From NCBI GenBank assembly GCA_947462335.1, contig OX381707.1:37127618-37191617 (forward strand): a DNA stretch of 64,000 bases. The letters run 5' to 3'. Below are positions 1 to 12,165 of the stretch, in pieces; position 1 is the first letter of the stretch; each line of letters starts with the position of its first letter. This DNA comes from Harmothoe impar (lineage: Eukaryota > Annelida > Polychaeta > Phyllodocida > Polynoidae). The notes under the pieces were generated by a model that made no database searches, was not told where the DNA came from, and worked only from the letters and a program-made list of their open reading frames with translations. The position numbers were made by a program, and so were the translations under genes.

Positions 1-86
1 TGTTTACTGAAAGGTTCAAGCATCTTTACCTGGATATCTAGCCCAAATTTTTTACCATGGCCCCTACTTTCAGAAATGGCACCCAT

Positions 87-1372
87 GTAACCTCCGCCAC
101 TTTTACTTTCTGGACTGATGTTTGTCTGCTAAGAATAACAATCTTATATTCATTTTACCCTCACTATAAGAAGGGCTGTGGGTTGTAACACTGGGGAAAA
201 AATTGTGGGGCTAACTCTGATATTTACGGTGCCAGCCCCCGATGAGTGGTTTTGTTACCGAGGTAAAAGTGGCGGAGGTTACACCGTTAAACCTCAAAAA
301 CTGTACAAAAACCTTTCAACTCACTCTTCTAACCTTTATATATCATGGGGACATACATTTTCTATCATTCTGGCCACTATTTGCAGCCTAAACTTGCTTC
401 AGTGTATTGAGTGGCTGTGTTTTTGTTGTTTTGGCGTAACCTCCGCCACTTTTATGAAATCTCCGCCACTTTTACCATGATACCATGCCCTAGGCTCAGA
501 ATATACTGTGCAGTGGACTGCTCCATAGTTTATATTATACCAGTACCTCCCCTTAAGCTGTTCAGTATGTCAAACTTAACCTGGGGCCCTATATTTGCTT
601 ACTGATAGTGCTTTCCTAGTAAAAGTGGCGGAGGTTACATAAAAGTGGCGGAGGTTACACACAAATACTTTATTCAGTCATAGAAATGTCAATATCAACA
701 ATATCAAAGTGAATCCTCTCCAGCACTTTGGAGAGGTATATATTTTAACATTCAAAGCAAAAAAAAAGAATTCCACTAAATCTTTGACATGTCAGCATCA
801 ACCACCAATCATGTATTCTCCACCACTTTGACTTTTTTTGATTTTTTGGTTAAAATCCTACCTCCACTCAGTCAATGAGCTCAATATTTTAACTAAACAT
901 GCCCCTATGGTACTTCTATCATCCCAAATAGTCATTTTGTCAATATTAGATACTTTATTTTTGCATGCTGGATAATTCAATAACAATCAATGATATATGC
1001 GTAACCTCCGCCACTTGTACTCACTTATTTTGATTATGATGACAAAAATAGTCTATTTACATGTAAAGTGATATGTAAGATTGCAAGTATACATATTGAA
1101 GATAATACACAGCAAATGTTATGATAAACAAGACATTTTTGAGCAAGCTAGAGTAAAGTTTGTAATTCTTGGTAAAAATTGCAACATTTTCACGAGTTTT
1201 CGAAAGTTTGTTAACCCACAAAATGAAAAGTCTTTGTCTGTTGATTATCAAACTTGGTATGCATGATTATATATACCGTAGCTACTTGTAGACAAAATTA
1301 TAAGTTACTGTAGTGTTTTTCAGACGTTCTATCAAATCTGTGATATTTTGGTCGTAACCTCCGCCACTTTTA
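87..1372. repeat. Cluster of one 19-20 bp motif in both orientations
   Basis: The motif GTAACCTCCGCCACTTTTA occurs on the plus strand at about 87-106, 436-454, 459-475 (first bases changed), 1001-1020 (one change) and 1353-1372. It occurs on the minus strand at 264-282, 621-638 and 640-659. A degenerate copy lies near 825-840. The sequence between copies is ordinary AT-rich DNA without other similarity that I can see. Irregular spacing and mixed orientation rule out a simple satellite. This looks like the subterminal or internal motif array of a non-autonomous DNA element, or a motif spread by gene conversion. The family was not recognised. Confidence 0.85.
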
Positions 1373-1687
1373 CTCTAGGTTATGTTCACAGGATAATAAA
1401 AACTGACCCCCTGGGAGTTAAGCCTTCCCTTTGGTGGTTTCATGAACCCAAGATACTGGTCTTTCAATGTAATTAACTTGTTTTAAGATAACCTGAGTTT
1501 ACCAAAATTATCTTTATCATACCATAGTGCCCCAGTTTAGAGCATTTTAAGGAAATCTGACTCATATATGTACATTTCTATATGGGGGATAGATAGTAAG
1601 CACTTGAGAGTCAAGGCCAAAAAACTTACTTATGTCTTCAAAAGACACAAGGCTGTGTCTCACGAACTTGGGCCAATGTTTTCGTCT

Positions 1688-1755
1688 ATGACCGAGTGCC
1701 ATCTATGACCAGTTGCCGTCTATGACCAGGTGCCGTCTATGACAACTATGAACCA
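1688..1755 (+). repeat. 17-bp minisatellite, about 4 copies
   Basis: Four consecutive 17-bp units share the core TCTATGACC followed by a variable AGTTGCC/AGGTGCC/GAGTGCC tail. The last unit is degenerate. Nothing suggests coding. Confidence 0.8.
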
Positions 1756-1759
1756 GCTT

Positions 1760-2585
1760 TTTTGACAAACATAAAGGATGTATTTCAGGTCACCCATCTC
1801 AACCTACATCTTATATTGAAAAGGTTTTAATATCTTTACAAAATTGTATATATCAAAGTATCGGGCTTCCAACAGGCTCTCGATATATTAACTACCTAAA
1901 AAGGACTGCTCTTGTCAGTGACATTTATTTTGCCGTATACAACGTCCTCTCTTGAGATAATCTTAGACGTTGCAGCAAATAATGTGGCATTTCCATTACA
2001 ACAGTACTACAACTAAAAGTGAGGAATGTCATTGCAATCCCTCAAAAATGTAACGTGATTGGATGAAACAAATTAGTGAACAAAACAGGGCTTTTAATGA
2101 ATTGTCCCGCTTTTTTTCCCACTAAAAGTATTTACCACGGTTATTTTTGCAGAACTAAATATGAGAACAATGGGAACCTCAGCCAGCAGAAACCTTAGAA
2201 ATCAATTCGCTAATGTGGATCAGAAACATAACTCTGCCATTGAATAATCAAGATTCATGTCATTATATATATTGTACATAAAGATGTAAAATCTGGATCT
2301 ATTATGTAACATGAATTCTATTTTAATTCATGAAAAGGTGTGCTGTGGGACCCTTCCGATGGCATCTGACTTCGTGTACTGTTGATTCCAACAGGGGCTC
2401 ACCAATGAAGACACGCATTTCTTATCGAAGAACATGGCCCCAGTGGACATGTTAATGTTACTCCAAGGTCAAATACTACTATGAATGCAGATTGAATGAA
2501 AACTACATCTATTTTAAACACAAACATTTTTATCGCTGTGGTGTATTTGGAATGTACCACTTTAAAGGTGGGGATAGACGGCGTA
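1760..2585. other. Unassigned AT-rich DNA
   Basis: No gene, tandem repeat or clear paralogous block was seen. It includes short A/T runs and stop-rich frames on both strands. Confidence 0.5.
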
Positions 2586-2590
2586 ACTTT

Positions 2591-2665
2591 CAGCGGACAA
2601 GTCAAGACAAAACTGAGTTTGCTGATGTTCTGACTTGTGTGCTGAAGTCTTGTCTTGTCTGCTGG
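2591..2665 (+). repeat. Imperfect hairpin, 18-bp arms
   Basis: Arms at 2591-2608 and 2648-2665 pair with about two mismatches (CAGCGGACAAG against CTTGTCTGCTG) around a 39-nt loop. It may be a small foldback element or an RNA hairpin. There is no second copy to test conservation. Confidence 0.5.
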
Positions 2666-2669
2666 AGCT

Positions 2670-4385
2670 GATACACAGCAATATTACAGGGTACTATGGG
2701 GTGTGTCTCAAGCTAAATCAGGGTCAATGTAGTTCTTTTTAGAGAAATATAACCTATATGTTTTACACAAATATGTATAATATCATCCATTGTATGTAAT
2801 ATAATATATTTTGATAACTCTTGCAATTATGGGCCCTTATCGTAATGTATAACCATCAGTGGAAACTCTAATACATAAAAGAATATCTGAAGTTTATGCA
2901 CAGATGAATAGCAGTAAATTAAGGAAAATGATTGATTTTAGAAATAGATAAAATGTTTAGAATACCAGTAGTAATACTCAATCCTATGAAGTAGACAATT
3001 CTGAAAATCACAACCCAAAATACTTCATTCTGATTTTTTGTATGCGAAGGTACCGCCGTCCAAACCACCACTGACCAGTCCTGGCCACACTCTGTCCTGG
3101 TTGAGCAACCTACCACCAGGTGGAGGCTTAGTTCATGCTCCAGTGGTTTCACCGGATAACACCTGTACCCAGACTGGTGAGGGAGAGTTTGATGATCCAT
3201 TTTATAGCCATATAGACACACGTGTCTATCTGCTCAGAAAAAGGAAAATAAAGACAGATGGAAGATAAAGAAGAAATCTAAATATCAAATATCCATAGTT
3301 AAACACGCTTAAGATCCTGAAAGCAGTTGTTATTCCAGCTTATAGATTATGGACGTTTTTCAGAATTAAAGTAACCAACCTACGACGCTCAATCTCATTT
3401 TCAGATCTGATGCCTATCATAGTCTTCCTGAGTGACAACAGGAAGGAATAGAACAGGATCAGCATTACCAGCACAGTAATTGGCTACTGGGTGAAGCGGG
3501 AAAGGATACCCATCAGCATGTCCACCATCAATTAAATCTGATCAGAGATAATTGCTTACAATTCCCTGCATTAATGATATGCTTGTCGCAGATTCACCAC
3601 AGGAAAGAATTGTATGGCTGAAAGCATGTGGCTCTTATTCTGACATGAGATAACCAGCTGTTGGCAAACCGTAATCCCATATTGCAAAAATGGTGCTTAG
3701 GTTTTAAACATATTCAAAATCTAAGCGCTTGGCGCAGTTTGTGTATCTAAGGTCTTTTGTTTAGCTATTTTCTTAAAGGTTCTTAACACCTAAACAGTTG
3801 TCTTAAACATGTTTAGATGTTTAGTATTCCAACGCTCTGAAAGGTAGGTGTTGAGGATGGAAGCTCTTCTCTAGAATGTACACTCCAACTTTATTAACAT
3901 CGAAAAATTGTTGTTAAACCCCAAGAATCAACTTGTAGGGATTCATACAATATAATACTAGATAAATATTCCATGACTGAACATCTGAATCAAGCCTGAG
4001 GATGATTAATGCACAATAAAGAAATAATTGCTATAAGGGAACCTTTCTTTAGTATCTAAATATAATCATCGTATACATTTAAGCCTTTTGTGTTCTAAGC
4101 TCAATCCTCAAAACCACAATATGAGATTGAAGCACTAGCAATCTAAGCACTTGGCCATAAACACATTATTGACCTAAACATGTTCAGAAAAGTGATATTG
4201 TGCTGACAAAATGCGGGGCAGGATTGTGTTTAGTATTGTGGCTTGGATCTAAACATCTTTTTGCAGTGTATGGTGAAGCATAACGGAATGCAAAATGCCC
4301 ATCATCACCTTTCCCATGGCCTACATAATATTATAGATACTAGTTTATAACCCTCCTGATATACATTGCACCTGTACATGTGGTA
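2670..4385. other. Unassigned DNA
   Basis: No supported gene. Short overlapping frames on both strands near 2.9-3.3 kb are not protein-like and have no paralogous support. A CCACCAGGTGG motif at 3112-3122 is an isolated CTCF-like half match. Confidence 0.45.
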
Positions 4386-4389
4386 GCTT

Positions 4390-4610
4390 TACAAATACCA
4401 CCAGTCACAAGGACAAAGCAGAGTTCATTTTGTCTGTAGAAAGAAAGCTTCAATAATATCCATCCCTCAGGACCCTGTAGCCTCATTTGAACAAATGCCA
4501 TCAAATATGGGGGTGATGCTGCCCTTTGTTGTTGAAACTAACCTGCCATCTACCATGTTCATCTGCAAACAGCAATTGCTGTCATGGTTTTGAGACCAAA
4601 GCTGGTGACA
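4390..4610 (+). repeat. Array block A, copy 1
   Basis: The segment matches 13555-13830 and 25100-25345. All share the order: CCAGTCACA-type start, TTTGTCTG, GAAAGAAA-CTTCAA, CCATCCCTCAGGA, GGCCTCATTTG, then GTTCATCTGCAAAC (the last only in copies 1 and 2). Indels of varied length make it non-coding. Function is unknown. The three copies show an old duplication of at least 10-20 kb. Confidence 0.75.
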
Positions 4611-4769
4611 ATGAATTAATGTGTCTAATGAAATCACTGGGTATCAAATATAAAGCATGAAAATACTGGATTCAAATCTAAAGCTAGATGTCATGCAACT
4701 CCTATCATCTCTTTTCTAGGAGTCATATGTATCAAAACATGCCTAAAAAGAAGAGACCCACTGTTGGTA

Positions 4770-5115
4770 GTCATACTTTCATCAGAACAACAGGAACAAC
4801 ATGATCAGACTTTGTAATAACACAAACGTATTAGACCCCTGCTTGGAGCATCCATTACTGTTTCCACATGGTTTCCCATATTGTATCCAAATGTTGGCTG
4901 CTACTTCTGCCACATAGCTGATGTTTATGGGAATGTCTAACCAAGGCCATGTAGTCCCCATGGACTTGCATCACTGATATATCATGGGGCACACAGGGAG
5001 GGGGAGATATGGTAGGTAGTGCAGAGGGCAGCCTAGGTTAATGGACACAAATTAATAATGTGACCATCTGGGTATCAGATGGAGAGTCAGAAACCCCTTT
5101 TAAGCATAGCACACT
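4770..5115 (+). repeat. Array block B, copy 1
   Basis: Follows block A and matches 15240-15575, and more weakly 25630-25795. Shared landmarks are GAGCATCCATTA, CCATGTAGTC/TCATGTGGTC, TATCATGGG, GGTAGTGCAGAG, GTTAATGGACACA, and the ending GGTATCAGATGG...ACCCCTTTTAA. The A-then-B order is kept in all three copies. Confidence 0.75.
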
Positions 5116-5746
5116 GCAGCAATGTTTGTTGCGTGAGATGAATGCTATAGAGACAAGCACATTTTGACATGTGGATCAACAAGGTAAAACTTACCTCCAT
5201 TAGAGATTTTAGCACCAGTTTTAGTTATACAAACAGGCATGCGACAATAAAACTAAGATTATTCAGGCTACTTTTACTGTAGAATGCAAAAGGCCGTTTT
5301 TCATCTTCTGCCTGCCTGACAGTGCCACCCACAAGAGGCTACCAACATACCACCGTTTACGTACTCTAATAGCTGATACTGATTTGGAGTTCATTTGGCC
5401 AAGATTGATACACTACACTCTGACAGTTGATGTTCAATGTTGAACCAAAATATAACTTCTGGCGAGGTTGGCTGAGGCCTTATCACCCACACATTGGGGT
5501 AGCTTAACCAAGAGTGAACCACGTACCTTGAGATGTTTACCTCAATTATGTAGTCATCCATGCATGATAAGCCCTCTTATTGTGTATCACAGTACATTTA
5601 AGTGTTACTCTTTCCAGCAAAGGACAATAATTATTAGAGACAATACCATACATGATTGGCTACATAAAATATTGACCTGCAAATGCATTACCGGTATCAT
5701 TATCGGTGGACACAGTGGAAAACTACGTATTGGAATAGTGAAATAC

Positions 5747-5824
5747 GTATTGAGCGCACAACTTGTCCTGAGGTATTGAGCGTACAAATTGTCCTGAAGT
5801 ATTGAGTGTACAACTTGTTCTGAT
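5747..5824 (+). repeat. 26-bp minisatellite, 3 copies
   Basis: Three head-to-tail 26-bp units start GTATTGAG and continue CGCACAACTTGTCCTGAG with one to three changes each. The repeats also make open frames on both strands, which are not genes. Confidence 0.9.
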
Positions 5825-5829
5825 ATTTC

Positions 5830-6540
5830 CATTGCAGTGCTAAAGTGATATTGGTTGTCCTCTGAGCTGAGAGATTGATACAACTTCTTAAAGGTAATCG
5901 ACATGTATATGTGTCAAAATCCCATAATAATCATTTTGGTTTACAAAAAGCAATATTGAGATATATAATATTAAAATTAGATAATCTATTTAAACAAACT
6001 TAGAGCAATATAGTTCATGAAACAGAAATGCCCTTTGCTCATGAAGATCTATTAGAATATACCGATCACTGATTGATAATGCAATATGGCCTTATTTACC
6101 CTATACAAGGTTGTCGGAGAGAACAAAGGAATTCACACCTTGGGTGTATTGCATACACTAGTGGTAGACGTTACATAAAATCCTCATGAGCAGGGTAAGT
6201 AATTACAAGCATGGTAGAGTACTGTCTGGCAGCGCTGAGCAGTCTCTCAAAGCTATATATTATTATTGCTCACTTGAACGTTATATATAAGATATGTAGG
6301 TCAACACATGAGAAGGTACCTTCGGGGGGAGTAACAACAGTTTACTCATGTTCGAAATATGATTCCCAAAAAACTACCAGGAGTATCAGTTCTTCTCTTA
6401 TTTTTTGGAAAGACAAGATCTCCTATGCTTTAGCATTGGAAGGCCGTATTCACTGCCCCCCCCCCATTGAATACAATGTGCCCGTATTAAATGGGATAAG
6501 AAAATTCGTCTTTCCTTCATTAAATGGCTTCAAATGAAAA
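5830..6540. other. Unassigned DNA with a poly-C run
   Basis: No gene recognised. A run of about 12 C lies near 6459-6470, and short AT-rich palindromes occur around 6270-6290. Confidence 0.4.
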
Positions 6541-6546
6541 AAATAA

Positions 6547-6752
6547 ATGCAAATGCCAACTACATTGATACCTCTCTGATGTATTTCACTCGTGGGGGCT
6601 GTGGCTTCATGGGATACTGCCCCAGCCCCCACTCGTGAAATACAACAGAGATAGTATCGATGGGCATTGGCATTTGTTTATTCATCATATCTCATTTTAA
6701 AGATCATGACACAAACTTTTACCATCAATTCCCTTTTCATGTGCCTGGTCAC
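6547..6752 (-). mobile_element. Foldback segment of a GTGACC-ended element
   Basis: Two arms of about 55 bp (6547-6603 and roughly 6626-6688) are inverted copies at about 85% by eye, sharing TATTTCAC, GTGGGGGCTG and AAATGCCAA. Adjoining sequence to 6752, read on the minus strand, begins GTGACCAGGCACATG and is related to the elements at 9291, 12027 and 34532. The left terminus of the whole element was not located. Confidence 0.6.
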
Positions 6753-8720
6753 ATAATAAATTATGTTCCAACTTACCCCCAAAAGTGGGCTATGCAGCTG
6801 CAATCCAACCATAGTAAACAGGTCATTATAATAATCTGACCGTACCAAGTAACCCAAACCATTTTGTCACCAATTATATTTTTTCATGTCCTCAGAAAGA
6901 TACAAATTGATCTTCTTAAATGACAGCCTCATTTACATTATGTATTTCATTATGGTAGAGAAGGGCTATTGTGGTACCCAGGTAATATTCTGTAACCTGA
7001 TCTGCAATTATATCATCATTTTGTGTAGCGTCGAGCATGTAGGACGTTTCGGAAACAACAAAAGCTCATCTTGATTTTTAGCTTCTCAGTCAGTCACTAC
7101 AAATGCTATTCTGGCACTGCAGTCTCCAGTCAACAAGTTACATAATACACTATAATATCATGTCATTCACTTAATCTAATACTGGAGCCCTATACACCAG
7201 AACACAATGTGTCCGCTGGCACAGGCAGTGCTTGTGAAAGGCTGGTTCTCTTCACGGAATGTCACTTGTTCCTGGCAAAGTATGGCATGTTGGAGTCAAG
7301 TACCAAGGTAAATACCGCTGGATATTCCCGGGACAGAACCAACATAGTCGTGCATATGGATTCATCATATTTATCACTATCATGTAAGACTAAGACATAT
7401 TATATAACCAGATAGCAGATTACTGATAACAGATGATATATACATGCTGACAGATTGGCTCCTCTTTACACAAGTACACTCACAGAATACATAATCATCC
7501 TCGTCTTAGGGGAAAGATATCAAATTGTATTTTACTTTAATATCAGAACAAATGTGGGTATTCAGTTACATTGCCTTCCCATCTATCTACAATGTGAATA
7601 AAGCTGTTGCATCAGTATCATTTTCAATGCCCTTTGTCACTGAATATAACCCCAGTCTTAATTTAGATTCACATTATTTTCTGCTTGCTCTATTCATGGC
7701 ATTATTCTCAGATGCATATCAATAGAGATGAAATAAGATAAGAGTGATCTATTTCCACCCACGCCCTCTGATTGAGACGAAGACAGTACGTCGAGGGACA
7801 TTGCATTTCATGACCTCTCTGGACAGAGTAATAATGACCACAAATGACATGATAGAAGAATTGGAAAGGTATAATTATAATTATAATCATGTCCATGAAA
7901 GATCTCCATCCATGTCTCCACCTTACATTCAAGAGGTTTCGTATAGATCATTATGACAACAATGACATCTAGGTTAATCCAATTACCTACCCGCCATGGA
8001 GAGGTGTACCAGGTCAGCATTGTTCTTTACTGTTTGCTGTAAACCTGTGCTGCTTTCCTATTACTCATGGAACCGATCTTCTGGTGTGAAACAATAATGT
8101 ATACAGCAAGTCAATACATTTTGTCCATAATATTATTTTGAACTCGCCCTAGAGCAAGGTGAATGACCGAATTATGTTAGGCCAATATATACTCTGATAT
8201 ATGTATGTTGCATTGGGACAATTGAATTGCATTGTGTAAAGCATGAGGCACTTAGAGATCTGTTACATGGCATGCTGCAGGGGAGCCCTGCGGGAACTGG
8301 GACACGAAATTAAAATCATAACATGTTTGCTTGTGATTGCTACAATACTAAGAATAATCAAATGCTTTTGCCTCATGAGGAAAGACTACTAATAAACCTT
8401 TCCATTGGACTATGCAATAATGTCCTGGTCTAGCATGAATATCTGTAGGGCCATTTGGAATTTTGAGAAATTCCAAAGAGAACATTGCATGGATGTTTGC
8501 ATCTATGTAATGAAATATGCTTAATGGAACACTTTTCAAAAATGTAAAATTTTGAATTCAGGTAAATTTCATTCAAATCCACTTAAATGATGTTACGGCC
8601 TTTCTATATACCTTTGCATGGCATTACTGAGCTTAACGCCACAAGCATTTCCTTTAATGCACTTTAAATTTGCTTAAATGCAAACATTCGTGCGGTACAC
8701 GTGTTAGTACCTATAAGGAG
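6753..8720. other. Unassigned DNA
   Basis: No supported gene. One frame around 7209-7310 has fairly balanced composition and is followed by a donor-like AAG|GTAAAT, but no acceptor, start or paralogue supports it. TATAATTATAATTATAAT near 7870 is a short simple repeat. Confidence 0.4.
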
Positions 8721-8739
8721 GAGGCAGGCTAGATTATGC

Positions 8740-8870
8740 CGAGTCAGCATTAGTGTAGATGGTTCCACCATCATTAGGTAGTAGACTCTCTGCCCCCATC
8801 CTACCTCTGATTGTCAGGGTTGTCACATTAATAACTCCTACCTGACTTTACAACAGTGTTTGCTGTCAGA
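8740..8870 (+). repeat. Array block J, copy 1
   Basis: Related to 45295-45440 and 48595-48740. Shared pattern: GTGTAGATGGTTCCA (or GTATAGATGACT), CCCATCCTACC, a GTTGTCAGGGT core, then CACATTAA and an A/T-rich tail. It precedes block I, as in the later copies. Confidence 0.6.
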
Positions 8871-9084
8871 GGAGCAAAGTAATGAACCTTATGGCATTTT
8901 ACAGAGAACAAAATGAGTAGTAGGCCTATGCCTGTTTCACACTGAAACACCAACAACGTTTAAAACTTTGGTTCATTTATTACATTATAATACCAGAAGA
9001 TATTCTGCATTCCTACAACCATACCCAGTTTCCTTTGTAAATACGCATTCAGGCCACCATATGCTTCGGTCACATATTTGGCGT

Positions 9085-9180
9085 GGGATATTAACCTGCT
9101 GCTTTCAATGAGGGCCTGGGAACATCTGGACCCTTTCAACTCCTCTGAGAAACCGTTCATGGGTGATGGCCATAGCTCTT
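9085..9180 (+). repeat. Array block I, copy 1
   Basis: Weak copy of the block at 47435-47595 and 52000-52165. Shared: CTGCTGCTTTC-AATGAG, CCTGGG, then GAGAAAC and a CATGGG/GCATGGGC region. The J-I order is preserved here and at 45.3/47.4 and 48.6/52.0 kb. Confidence 0.45.
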
Positions 9181-9290
9181 GATCTTGACAACAATAGGGA
9201 CAGCTATTATGGGTTCACAGAGAAGAATGTGGGAGTCAATATATCCAAAACGAGCATCTTCTCTTTAGTACTGTAGCCTCTGCACAAAAT

Positions 9291-9630
9291 GTGACCAGGC
9301 TAGGGAAAAAAACATCCGGGAAGTAATTAGTATTTAAAGTTGATGTCATACCCTTTAGAATGAGATATCATGAGCTAAAAATTCTTGTTAGTTTGGTGGG
9401 AATTGCTTTTCAAAGATTAGCTCATATTAATAACTGAAAATGGTAAATAAGCTCTAAAATTACAGTCTTTTTTCAGTTTTGACTAACTGTTGTGATTTTT
9501 TACGGTTGTATTCGACACAAAAATTATCCTATAGTGAGTTATGCACTCTCTAGCTATTCTGGTGCTCCCTGGTGGCCAAAGCCAGTACTCTAACTCCCCC
9601 ACGGATGGGTCTTTTAGCTAGTTGGGTCAC
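9291..9630 (+). mobile_element. GTGACC-ended non-autonomous DNA element (short form)
   Basis: Starts GTGACCAGGCTAGGG and ends GTTGGGTCAC, so the ends are inverted repeats. The inner terminal sequence GACCCATCC(G) recurs on the right arm. It matches 34532-35142, of which it looks like an internally deleted form. It carries a CTCF-like motif at 9562-9578 (reverse of TGGCCACCAGGGAGCAC). There is no transposase frame. Confidence 0.75.
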
Positions 9631-10010
9631 AATATTAATGTGTTCCTTAATTACCTCTTCATATCATCATATAGCACAAACATTGGCTTAGCCTTACATG
9701 CAAACCGAAGGTGACATAGAGCTATAGTAATGCTTTAAATAGCCACCGCATGTAGAGCAAAGAGATTCAAGAAGGTTTCAGGTATTGGAAATTATCATGA
9801 TCTACGAGTGGATTGATTAGATTAAAGAGATTGCAATTCTACAATTTCTAATCTGAAGAGCCCTTTTATTATGCTTGGATATTGCCACTAATTTAACTAA
9901 ACAAGGCAAATCTCTGGACATCGGAGTAAAAAATTAGTTTTCATTACAGATTGCTAAATCTCCAACAGGAAAATTGGTAATTATGTATGACATTTCTTCT
10001 GTAAAGTTTA
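9631..10010. other. Unassigned DNA
   Basis: No gene or repeat identified. AT-rich with stops in all frames. Confidence 0.4.
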
Positions 10011-10012
10011 TA

Positions 10013-10159
10013 CCCAGCTAACAAAAAAACGTTATTTTACGTCGAAATAACGTTCTAAAACTGTATATAACGTTATGCCGTAGTGAGGAGCCTTAGAAAA
10101 ACGTTATACAACGCTAAATAACGTTACAAAATGTTGTATAACGTTTTTTGTTTACTGGG
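10013..10159. mobile_element. Palindromic ACGTT-rich MITE, copy 1
   Basis: 147-bp element with terminal inverted repeats CCCAG(C/T)(T/A)AACAAAAAACGTT, flanked by TA on both sides (10011-10012 and 10160-10161). The interior holds repeated AACGTTATA-type steps, so it can fold nearly end to end. A close relative lies at 30510-30655. TA target duplication suggests mobilisation by a Tc1/mariner- or PIF-like transposase; that assignment is inference. Confidence 0.9.
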
Positions 10160-10840
10160 TAGTACTCCACCAATGCGATGCATTATTTATACAGTTCGAT
10201 GCAAAGCTCTTCACTAGAATCTTTTACCCTGTTACCCTGTACAAGAGTAAAATGCTGCTTAACCCACCACGACTGCTACTGGAAGGGATAGCATTTGGTT
10301 GGCCTTTAAGATAAAAGGAAAAGGAAATTGACTACAACCAGAATGTGTAGACCATTAGGGGCAATGTCCAGTGGGATGGACCCTGAGTGCACAATCTACT
10401 TATGTGAATTGGAGAATTGAGTTTACTCTGCCCCATGCCCCCTAGAATCTGATAGGTGGATCTAAATAGGGGACATTCAATTGATTGTTTTTTCTAAACG
10501 GCATTCAGGATATTGAGGCTTAATCGTTCAAGGTTTCTTTAGGCTGGGAGTCCTTGCGATTCATTAGACATTACTGGCGTTTAGACCCTTCACAGATACA
10601 TAATGCATAACCTATAGGCCTTTAGTGACAATGTAAGTGACGTTGAGAGTGTCGACTCTTTGCTTTAGTATGTCATAGTAATTTGCTTGAGTATGTCATG
10701 GTTATTTGGTACTTGCGCCTGCTCTCCCGCCCCCGAATCCCCCTCCCCCTACAAACTATTTATATTTGGTATACAAAACTGTGCCTTCGATTATGCGTTA
10801 TAACAGCAGAATTGCATATTCTGCCTGTGGAAAACACTAA

Positions 10841-10972
10841 ATGGTAGAATATGTTGTGTATTCCTGTGTCTTGGTAAGCAGCTCGTTCTATGTGACTGGT
10901 AAACCGCAGATCAGCAATGGGGGATCTCATTTTGACAGTTCAGTTAATGTTCTGTATTGTTATTCTTGGTGA
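10841..10972 (+). CDS. Candidate small ORF in block E, copy 1 (43 codons)
   Basis: An ATG-started frame of 43 codons has a hydrophobic first 20 residues (MVEYVVYSCV...) and a polar rest, ending TGG TGA TAG. From residue 17 it lines up in frame with open frames at 19297-19497 and 23012-23197: (Y/C)VTG, PQ, S-H, and a final C-S-W or Q-S-L before the stop. Indels relative to copy 2 in the aligned part are multiples of three. Against coding: this copy has no clear upstream homology and substitutions are mostly amino-acid changing. It may be a fast-evolving secreted peptide or exon, or chance. Confidence 0.25.
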   Translation: MVEYVVYSCVLVSSSFYVTGKPQISNGGSHFDSSVNVLYCYSW

Positions 10973-11475
10973 TAGTAATCATAGTCAGATCGTGCATGGT
11001 GGCCAGTATGATTGAGTAGTGAAATAAAATAGATCTAATAAGACGCCAAATTAGATGACATTAATAATGGGTCTGCTATAATTCACTTACCCAAGGTAAC
11101 AGTATAGGAAAATGATGGATTTGATAACGGGGAAATACATTCCTAAATAATATGTGGTCAAATACAGACAAAGCATGGCGATCAACAAAACAACAAACCC
11201 TATAGTCCAACCCCCCCCCCCAACACACACACAAGATGGTAGCACTGTTAAACGGTCTTACTCAGTTGTGCCACACTTTAAGTACTGTAAGTGAGCAGCT
11301 CAGAAACTGCATCCTACCCTAAAGGCCCCATCTACACCGACAGGACCCACAAAACAAAGGACACTTAATTGGGCTGCTGAACATGTGTGGATATCGCATG
11401 ACTCGAGCTACGAGTAATTGGAGACACTGGGCTCAGCCTCCGGGGGTGCTGTCATCTCTCCACTGATGCCACCTA
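10870..11475 (+). repeat. Array block E, copy 1
   Basis: TATGTGACTGGTA...ATTCTTGGT (10892-10971) and the later AGTAATTGGAGACA...CCTCCGGGG (11413-11445) match block E at 19385-19497 and 19575-19605. The stretch between contains an extra insertion, including a poly-C/CA run near 11211-11232. Confidence 0.6.
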
Positions 11476-11479
11476 CCAC

Positions 11480-12025
11480 CGTAATGTGACATGACTCCCA
11501 CAGGGCATAGACTGCAGGCAGGAAAAAATCACTGCATTGTCATTCTTCTGTCCGTGGGAATGTTGTTTTCATTGTCAGTGATTCACAGCTGGTACAAAAA
11601 CGTCCCCAAGGTTTTTTCAGCTACTAGGGATGGAATCGGCGGTGTTTTCTAATTAGGCATATCCTTTTCTTCATGAGGTTGTAAGGAACACTAGTTTGGA
11701 AGCTTCCAGCAACATTTAAGGTACATTATCCAGTCAGCCTAATGGCCTCATGTGGCTCTGTCGACAAACAAAGCTTAATTCAGACTCTAAGCTCATTTCC
11801 TGAAGTGTTCCCAACCTAAAATGACCTGACAGTATCCATGCTTCTACCAAAATATTTTTGGTCATCTAATGACGTGTACACAGTATATGCATGACCTCTT
11901 TGAATTTTTTGGATTATGGGTGCTACTTGTAAATCTGCCTTTTGAATAATTCTTTATCAAGTGAAATGTATTTGCGGGAAATTCATCACCCCACTCAAAC
12001 AGTGACTAAGATGTTTAATAATAAT
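11480..12025. other. Diverged array DNA, possible G-like remnant
   Basis: CCAGTCAGCCTAATGGCCTC (11731-11750) echoes the end of blocks G1-G3 (CAGTCAGCATT...AATGGCCTC). Otherwise nothing is recognised. Confidence 0.3.
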
Positions 12026-12026
12026 T

Positions 12027-12165
12027 GTGACCAGGCACATGGAAAGGGGTACTCAGGGGAAATTGATAATTGAAGTTAAACAAAGAAGAGATATCATAAG
12101 CTAAAATAGTCCCAGTAGTGATGAAACGTTTTCAGTTTTGAGTAACTGATGGCCAAAATTGTCCA
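12027..12165 (+). mobile_element. Fragment of the GTGACC-ended element
   Basis: Begins GTGACCAGGCACATGG and continues with the family's GAGATATCATAAGCTAAAA and TTTTCAGTTTTGAGTAACTG. The right end and second inverted repeat are not recognisable, so this is a truncated copy. Confidence 0.6.

Noticed and set aside
178..605. Small overlapping frames at the left edge
   Set aside because: They run through copies of the 19-bp motif and have no coding features.
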